A stretch of 64,000 nt of DNA from NCBI GenBank assembly GCA_034401795.1, contig JAVVLW010001440.1:473501-537500 (forward strand). The letters run 5' to 3'. The notes under the pieces were generated by a model. The model was given only the letters and a program-made list of their open reading frames with translations, did not search any database and had not been told where the DNA came from. This stretch comes from Chaetoderma sp. LZ-2023a. Its lineage: Eukaryota; Mollusca; Caudofoveata; Chaetodermatida; Chaetodermatidae. A program made the position numbers and the translations under genes. Numbering within the stretch: the first letter of the stretch is position 1; every line of letters starts with the position of its first letter. This document shows, piece after piece, positions 57,667-64,000 of the stretch.

Positions 57667-57869
57667 CTTAAAAAAACATAAACAAGAAAAGCAATTAGAG
57701 ATTGCAGACCCTCCTCATTTTTTTCACAGTTTTCATATCATCATCAAAGTTATGGAATCAAACAGTACAGTCACACCCTTTCTTGTGTTAAAATTGTATC
57801 CAAATTAGAGAATTTGATCCGATCCATATATCGAAATATATTCCAAGGAATATTCATCAGCCAATATGG
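57667..57869. other. AT-rich non-coding DNA
   Basis: No gene recognised. Confidence 0.4.
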
Positions 57870-58860
57870 ACCCCATGGCATAAGCTCACTTGGCCAGTCT
57901 GACCAGGTTAGCTAACAATGGGAAATTTAAAGCTTAACTCACCTCATCTCTTGATGGCTATTCAAGTGATCTAATATGCCAATCATAAACTATACAGGTA
58001 AATCTAACCTTTTTATTATGTGGTTAGAGAGATATATTCAGGCTTTAGTAGCTAAATGTTGGTACATTTCGACACTCCATGATGGCTGTCAGGATTATCC
58101 ACACATTTTTAAAAACGGTCACGCTATCTCCTCCCAAACCATTGGTTGGAATTCAACTAAATTTGGTATCTTGGTTACCCATATGATTCCGCTTTGCATG
58201 ACAATATTTAGATTGGGCTCCACCCACAGGGGCAGGGATCCAAAGGCTGAATCGCTTGTAGCGCAACTCTGAAACCGTTAGACTGACCTCAAGCAAATGT
58301 CATATGATCGCTGAGTGCAAGAGGCCATTTACATTTGGATTCGCCTCCCAGGGTCAAAAGATCAAATTTTAACATGTGGAAATTGATTATAACGCATCTC
58401 CTCCGAAACCATTGGTCAGAATTCAACTAAATTTGGTATGTGAGTAACCCATATCAATGTGGAATACATGAGCACATTTACATTTGGACCCGCCCCCAGG
58501 GGTAGGTGGAGGGTGGGGGTCAAAAGGTAAAAAATGTATTGTAATGCCACTCCTCTGACACTGTTGGGCCAAATTCAAACAAATTTAGTACATCTGTGTC
58601 AGTTACCCATACCAATGTGGAGTATATGTGCACATTTGCATTTGGCCCTGGCCCCAGAGGGTGGGCGATGGGGTCAAAAGATCATGAACTTTATTGTAAT
58701 GCAACTCCTCTGACACTTGATGGACGAAGTTCAACCAAATTTGGTGATTTACCCATATGATATGGTGCAAAAGGACATTTACATTTGGCTCCGCCCACGG
58801 GGGTTACTTGTGGGTGGGGGGGGGGAATGGGGGGGAGGTAAAAGTTCAAACGTTGAAAGT
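57870..58860 (-). repeat. Tandem array A'', inverted orientation
   Basis: Starts with CCCATGGCATAAGCTCACTT and a CCAGGTTAGCTAA end (57,870-57,915), then units on the minus strand: AACTAAATTTGGTATGTGAG, TTACCCATAT, ACATTTACATTTGGACCCGC and CTCCTCTGACACTGTTGG. Unit spacing is about 120-190 bp. Same family as the arrays at 35.6 and 48.4 kb, with a right-flank signature like the nested element at 47.7 kb. Confidence 0.8.
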
Positions 58861-59290
58861 GGGGATTTGCGATGATGCGTCGTCGACTGATCCTGCCTCG
58901 GTATATACACTCAGTCATAGAGCTGCCGTCTATACTTTGACTATGTGGTATAAAAGCAAATATACATGTAAGCAGTTAGCTGTTTATTATTTTGAAACTA
59001 ATTTGACTTAGGAAGCAACAACTTCCAGTTAAATTAGTTCCAAAATATTCAAAAAGCTTAGTAATACATAATAAAGAATGCAGTGCATTGACACTTACAC
59101 CACATCACACACTGTCGCTTGAGGAGACAAAATAGCGGCGATCGCTGTTCAACATTTATGAGATATTAAAAAGCAGATAATTGTGATACAGACAAGGAAC
59201 AGGATATGAATGATATGCTATCTATATACCATAATCTATCGGTGTAATACATCATTTGAGATGAGATTAGCATCGCTTTAAAATGTCTTC
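58860..59290. other. Unique non-coding DNA
   Basis: No gene recognised; CTAATTTGACTTAGGAAGCA and a nearby AATTAGTTCCAAAATATTC suggest a weak inverted repeat near 58,995-59,050. Confidence 0.4.
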
Positions 59291-59790
59291 TTGAGAACCA
59301 ATGGCCCGATTTAACTTACACTTGGCAGGACGCAACCTTAGGGTATAGAGATCGAAGTATATTCAAAGAAATATTCATTGGCCAGCAGCCATCTTGTATT
59401 TTGGCCGCTTTTCTGAAATCTCTTCGGGGTTCAAATCAAAACTACTGAAGCATCATCATGGGAACAGCTGAACCAAATTTGTTCAAGGTAACTTGATTGG
59501 CAAATGTGACGTCACATAAAAGTATCAGCGGCCATCTTGGATAACCTAGTTTTCCTGAAAGCATCTTATGTCTCCAGTACCACTAAACAGATCAGGCTGA
59601 AATTCGAGAGATATGATTAGGGACTAAGAGACATTAAACTTTGTCCATGGAAAGTTGACAAGTAAAACACATAGCCGCCGTTGATCAATTAACATTTAGC
59701 GTATTTGGCGGTCACCTTAGATTTTCTGGCAATTTCAGAGAAAATCATACAGAAGACTACTTATTAACCACTAGGCCAATTTTAATAAAA
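59290..59790. repeat. Dispersed module C, copy 1
   Basis: Contains GGCCCGATTTAACTTACACT-like, AGCCATCTTGTATTTTGGCC, GCTGAACCAAATTTGTTCAA, AACTTGATTGGCAAA and GGCCATCTTGGATAACCTAG. The same order recurs at 60,360-60,770 and 60,900-61,330. Confidence 0.75.
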
Positions 59791-59929
59791 CTTACGTAGG
59801 TAAACCTTCACAGAAATTTGATTGGTAAACTTTTCCACTGGTTAGTGGTTATGTTGTTTTGTTCGATTGTGAAGTGGCCAATAATTCCAGATGAACGGTA
59901 TACGCCCTTTCGCCCTCTTGTATTATATA

Positions 59930-60095
59930 CATGTTGTCTTACAATCCGGCATGTCACAATCATATCGGGTAACTCACATAAGATTACAATTGGAGTTGGT
60001 TGAAGTCCACCAAACTGTTTCGGAGGAGGTAGGGAGACGAAGATAGATGGATGGAGACAAGTCATACAACCGCAATCATAAGGACAATAAAATTC
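59930..60095. repeat. Single unit related to array A
   Basis: Has ATCATATCGGGTAACTCACA, GTTTCGGAGGAGGTAGG and GATGGATGGAGACAAG; one diverged unit plus the terminal GACAGACGGATGG-like stretch. Confidence 0.6.
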
Positions 60096-60354
60096 ATTAT
60101 TAAGTATCTGCGAATTTCCTCCGTCTGTCTGCCCATCCATCCGACTATTTCTGGCACCATAATTTGCCAGTCACAGTACAGCTAAAAAATAACAGAACAT
60201 GTTTCCAAGACAAAATAACATACACCGCTGCATATTTTGAACATAATTGGATTGGAAGACAAAGAGCCATGCCCAAAATACAGCCAATGAAACAGTTAAG
60301 TGCGTTTAACCATTGAATGATCAAGCCGGCCATAAACCGGCATTTGTCTTCATC

Positions 60355-61330
60355 TTGAAATATGTTGTCTTTGAAAATTTTTGACCAGAATGACTGGGCC
60401 GACAACCATCTTGGATTTCGGCTGATTTTTTTAGAAATGTCTTTAAAAATCTTCTCCGAAATCGTTTGAGGGATTGATTCAGAACTCATGAAATATCATC
60501 TAGGGCAAGAGCTGAACCAAGTTTGTTCACGGGAACTTGATTGACCAAATAGTTTGCTGGACATCTTGGACGACCTACTTTTTCCCAAAACGGCTTCTCC
60601 AGAACGGCTGAAGGGATCTGGCCAAAACTTTGGAGATATGATTAGGAACTAAGGTCCATTGATGTTTGTGCAAGGGAAGTTGATCCGTCAAAAAACATGG
60701 TAGCGGTGGGCCAATCAAAATATAGCATGTTTGGCAGCCCTATAGGATTTTATTATATGATGGATTTTGAGGCCGAGATTGGTTTTATATAAGCTTTTTG
60801 GGCATTCTGGTCTCAAATTTGCAATTTTCAAAAGTGTCAGATCAACGGTTTGGTGGCCATCTTGGATCACTTTCCCGCCAAAATCTCCCATACTATAAAG
60901 CAATGGGAAATTTAAAATGTCTTCTCGAGAACTACTGGCCCAATTTCAATTATATTTGGCAGGATGCATCGTTAGGGTATAGAGATTCAGGTTTGTTCGA
61001 AAAAGCTGATCGGCTAATTTGACCGGTGGCCAGCTTGGAATTTGCCCGATTTTTAGAAATGTCTTTAAAATCTTCTAACTGTTTGAGCGATTGATTCACA
61101 ACTCATGAAATATCATTTAGGGCATGAGCTGAGCCAACTTTCTTCAAGGGAACTTGATTGGCAAAATGGTTGGACGGCGATCTATAAAAAGATGCTCCCC
61201 TGGTTTTTCATGAACGCGACTTTCGCTGAATGGATGGGGACGAAATTTGGGAGATACGATACCGATAACTAAGCGCCATTATTGTTTGATCAAGAGAGGT
61301 AGATACATAAAGAAACATGGCTCATAAAGA
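60355..61330. repeat. Dispersed module C, copies 2 and 3
   Basis: Copy 2 (60,385-60,770) and copy 3 (60,900-61,330) share CTGATTTTTTTAGAAATGTC-like words, AACTCATGAAATATCAT, AAGGGAACTTGATTG and TGGGAGATA. Copy 2 is joined to a fold-back MITE fragment at 60,355-60,400. Confidence 0.75.
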
Positions 61331-62055
61331 AACATGGCTTCTGTTTTCTTGCTACAAGTCTGCTCAACTCGTTATTGTTGATGGCCATTCTACATGCAGT
61401 TGAAATGCCTATGGCTATGCTCCAGGTGAGTGATACAGGCCCCTTCAATATATAGATGGTGATCTAGCATGCTGTAATATCGAGCAAGATATCAATTTTG
61501 AATGGAAATGTCAGTGTTTACAAGCGATTGTTGTGAATGATCTTTTGACCATGTACACCCACCCAACCATGCATAACAGTAAAAAAGTAGCCTGCACCAT
61601 ATGTTTTCTATGATGTTGACATATTGCCGATGCCCACAAACATAAAACCTCTTCACGTCCCCAAGACCAACCTCCCAAAAAGTGTGTTCAATCTGAACTG
61701 GAGTTGTAATTTACAACACCACCACCATGAACAAGTTGTAATTTACAACACGACCACGAGGCTTCATGGAAACATTAATAGCACATTTACTTACTCAAAG
61801 ATATGAACTGAGAGACAACACATAGATCCTGTTAATGTGAAGGTGCTTGACATCAGCTCATTTTGGCTATAGGGATGAGCAATTCCTGGTAGGGGCAGCA
61901 TCAAATTTGTAGAGGGGACTCGTCTGCTACAAGGCCTGGCCTCCTGCAAAATAAGGATAGATTGCAACCCTAGTATTTGTAATGTTATTTACCAATTTAG
62001 TTATTTGTCTGTCACATCAACCCTTTCATGGCGAAGCTGAACAAAACTGGCCTCT
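61331..62055. other. Non-coding, with end signature of a dispersed repeat
   Basis: TGCTCCAGGTGAGTGATACA followed by GGCCCCTTC at 61,419-61,447 resembles the end of a common molluscan repeat. AGTTGTAATTTACAACAC occurs twice (61,704 and 61,735). No gene. Confidence 0.45.
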
Positions 62056-62057
62056 GT

Positions 62058-62250
62058 AGTGGGCTTGCGGAATGTCCATTTGCATGTCAGGAGAAGACAA
62101 TTTACCACTGTGCAGAATGACTGGCTTGATAACCGAGCCAGTTATTTGATTTCAGTGCTAAATTTTCAAAAATAGCCTCTGGCATACAAATAGACATTCC
62201 ATAACCAAATATTTTTATATTCCTGACAAAATTTGACTATTAAATGGTTA
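62058..62250. mobile_element. Fold-back MITE copy 2
   Basis: GGAATGTCCATTTGCATGTC and AATTTACCACTGTGCAGAAT at left; AACCGAGCCAGTTATTTGA and TGCTAAATTTTCAAAAATAG at right, then ATAGACATTCC and TTAAATGGTTAA. Confidence 0.8.
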
Positions 62251-62770
62251 ACTTATCAATGCTAAGGACTAAAAAATTATTTGTATGTTTCCTATCCCTA
62301 CAGTATGTATCTGTAACAATAGCTGTGACCTACATGTACCTGCCCCCAAAATATTGCTACCTCATTATTTCTACCCAGAAAAGTGGGACCGCTGGATTTT
62401 ACAAATATTTCAGTGATTTTATCACGGTTTCTACCTTAAAATTTGACAATATTTGAACAGCAAAAACATGGTGAAAAATACCGCAACATCACCCATAAAA
62501 AATAATAATTCCATACATGTACCTACTGCCTACTTGAATTTTTTTTTGGGGGGGGGCGGGATTAAGAAACATATTATATATTATTTTGTTTGGCCTAATA
62601 CACATAAAATATACATGTAGGTAATAATTATCTTAAAATAAGTACAGTAACAGTGGCCAGAAATTACTTGCACTCATCATGTGAAATTTTCAGTGGCAAA
62701 CAAAAACATTGTTTTAAAGTTGTTTTGACAGGAATGGCGCTGTCTAGCTTTAACTATTTAACAATCATAT
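62251..62770. other. AT-rich non-coding DNA
   Basis: A G-rich run lies at 62,548-62,562. Open frames here have no recognised domain. Confidence 0.4.
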
Positions 62771-62774
62771 CAGC

Positions 62775-62975
62775 CAAAAACGGCTTCTGCAGTGGTCTTG
62801 AGAACTGTCCATTTGCAGAAAAAGAAGACTATTTTTTAATACTTTCGATAACCGAACCGTTCATTCCAGTGGTCAATTAGAAAAAATAGTGTCCTCTTGG
62901 TCTGCAAATCGACATTTTCTATGAGAAGATTGAAATTTTCTTGAACAGATTCGACGACCAACGGGTTAAATAAGT
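62775..62975. mobile_element. Fold-back MITE copy 3
   Basis: ACGGCTTCTGCAGTGGTCTT, CCATTTGCAGAAAAAGAAGA, then AACCGTTCATTCCAGTGGTC and GTCTGCAAATCGACATT, ending at ACGGGTTAAATAA. Confidence 0.75.
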
Positions 62976-63510
62976 AACCAAAACACATTTCAACTCCCCA
63001 GCTATCCAAGTTATTATGTTCTAACCCTCAGCTGTCAGATTCTGTGATTATCTTTAGTCCTTGTATGCTTCTAACCATTAGCTGCTAAATGCTGAGATTA
63101 TCTTTAGATGTACAGGGATAAATACACATGTAGTGCACACTACACCCTCATGGAGGAAATTCCTTTTTGCAATTTTAATTCTCTCAGAGCGTTATCTTCA
63201 GTTATGGAGGTAACATTACTTGAATGTGGAGATGATGAGAGTACATGTAGAAAGGTCACAGGAGACGGAACAAAAAACTTTTGCAACAAAAATGAGACAG
63301 TAGTAGTGGTAATGGGGTAGCAGTTGCATAGCAGTCACACCCGCAGCTGCGAGAGGGTTGGGTCAAGACCTTGAAGGGGACCAGTGATTCTTGGCTTCCA
63401 GTCATAACAATCTCACAATATTTAAAAGACAACATGACAGGGTATGCTTTATTTTATAAAGTTTAAATTTATTTTATCACGGATTTGACCTCGAAATGGT
63501 TAAGGCTAAC
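62976..63510. other. Unique DNA with a weak open frame
   Basis: A 70-codon plus-strand frame (63,108-63,320) has several Cys residues but no recognised domain or splice context. CAGCTGTCAGATTCTGTGATTATCTTTAG-like sequence is duplicated near 63,029 and 63,078. Confidence 0.35.
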
Positions 63511-63511
63511 T

Positions 63512-63648
63512 CTGCTAAAACAGTCTCTGTAGAAGTGAGCAATGTACATTTGCAGACCAAGAGAATTTTAAAAAATGTACCACTGTAATGGCTGGCCTGA
63601 TAATCTAGCCAGCCATTTCAATGTTATATTGTCAAAAATGTCCTCTCA
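63512..63648. mobile_element. Fold-back MITE copy 4, truncated
   Basis: CTCTGTAGAAGTGAGCAATG, CATTTGCAGACCAAGAGAAT, TGTACCACTGTAATGGCTGG, centre CCTGATAATC, then AGCCAGCCATTTCAATG and TGTCAAAAATGTCCTCTC. The right end is replaced by a LINE tail. Confidence 0.8.
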
Positions 63649-63752
63649 GGAAGGCAGGACTCGCTACACTCAAGTCAAGAATGGACCTGAGGAAGCTAAG
63701 GTATTCAGCTGAGGGCAAGACAGTCCAGGCAAAAGCGAAGGACTTACAATGA
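63649..63752 (+). mobile_element. LINE 3' tail, same family as 33,075-33,700
   Basis: AGGACTCGCTACACTCAAGT, AAGAATGGACCTGAGGAAGC and GGCAAAAGCGAAGGACT align with 33,560-33,655. The frame reads ATLKSRMDLRKLRYSAEGKT. The copy is a 100-bp tail only, heavily 5'-truncated, joined directly to the truncated MITE. Confidence 0.75.
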
Positions 63753-64000
63753 CCATGATTTTCCAAGTGTACAATATACATATTTACATCGTGTGGGTGG
63801 AAGGCCTGACCCTCCTTGCAAGCTTGCTTGAATGATAGGACAGACCAAGACTGGAAATAAGGTCTCAGTCAAGGACATTGTCAGGCACCAAATTATCAAA
63901 TGTCAGGCACAGTCCTGCCAGTTCCTGACATTTTGTCAGGTATAGATTTAAACAGGCACAGTAGTTGCAGTGCACAACAAAAGAGTGTTGACAAAGCCAT
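63753..64000. other. Unique DNA at the window edge
   Basis: Repeated TGTCAGGCACA or GACATTTTGTCAGG words (63,880-63,940). No gene recognised. Confidence 0.4.

Noticed and set aside
63108-63320. 70-codon Cys-containing open frame as a secreted peptide
   Set aside because: No signal peptide, no regular Cys spacing and no splice context; likely chance.

Overview
The window looks like gene-poor, repeat-dense nuclear DNA from a marine invertebrate, most likely a lophotrochozoan and perhaps a bivalve mollusc. The evidence is the mobile-element mix: a Polinton, a DIRS-like element, hAT elements, degraded LINEs, and tandem-core elements ending in a GGAC-rich stretch plus a GGCATAAGCTCAC...CCAGGTGAGCTA end, as in the bivalve pearl (Helentron-associated) families. 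No complete host gene, tRNA, rRNA, CRISPR array or bacterial-style operon was seen. The species assignment is inference.

Layout. 1 to about 15,760: an old, broken Polinton/Maverick with recognisable packaging ATPase, integrase and protein-primed DNA polymerase, several small accessory or virion-type genes, and a 5'-truncated LINE (2,790-3,772) nested inside. 15,760-22,470: non-coding DNA with a perfect 27-bp hairpin, a 277-bp TA array, a 1.2-kb minisatellite, low-complexity runs and one possible short exon. 22,470-32,520: a satellite-like field of degenerate 10-12 bp AGGCCT-centred words arranged in about three higher-order copies of roughly 3 kb; a 1,042-bp hAT derivative sits inside it with a 5-bp target duplication, and the intact paralogous site can be read elsewhere in the array. 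33,000-34,500: two LINE 3' remnants. 35,000-39,600: a palindromic MITE, two kinds of about 150-bp tandem array and a decayed protein fragment. 40,828-48,216: a DIRS-like tyrosine-recombinase retroelement (minus strand) with inverted terminal repeats, interrupted by a pearl-like element of seven 155-bp units. 48,250-52,211: a CA array, another tandem array, and two non-autonomous hAT elements with 8-bp target duplications.

52,432-57,021 (minus) holds the largest coding relic, an intronless reading region of about 1,500 codons. It belongs to a multi-copy invertebrate protein family whose function I do not know: two N-terminal Cys/His motifs, a long conserved centre, a C-terminal region with a QEEAD motif, and a cysteine-rich tail. 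It is interrupted in several places. A possible P2X7-C-terminal-domain exon lies just beyond it (57,448-57,666). From 57,870 to the end there are inverted tandem-array relics, 400-500 bp dispersed modules, a recurrent fold-back MITE and a second copy of a LINE tail.

The coding relics do not form a pathway; the window is best read as a layered record of insertions. The most informative points are the higher-order satellite with its clean insertion and its 0, 6 and 35-copy TA stretch at one paralogous site, the nested DIRS/pearl structure, a short AAATTTGGTTGAA-like word shared by otherwise different tandem arrays, and the unknown 1,500-codon protein family.
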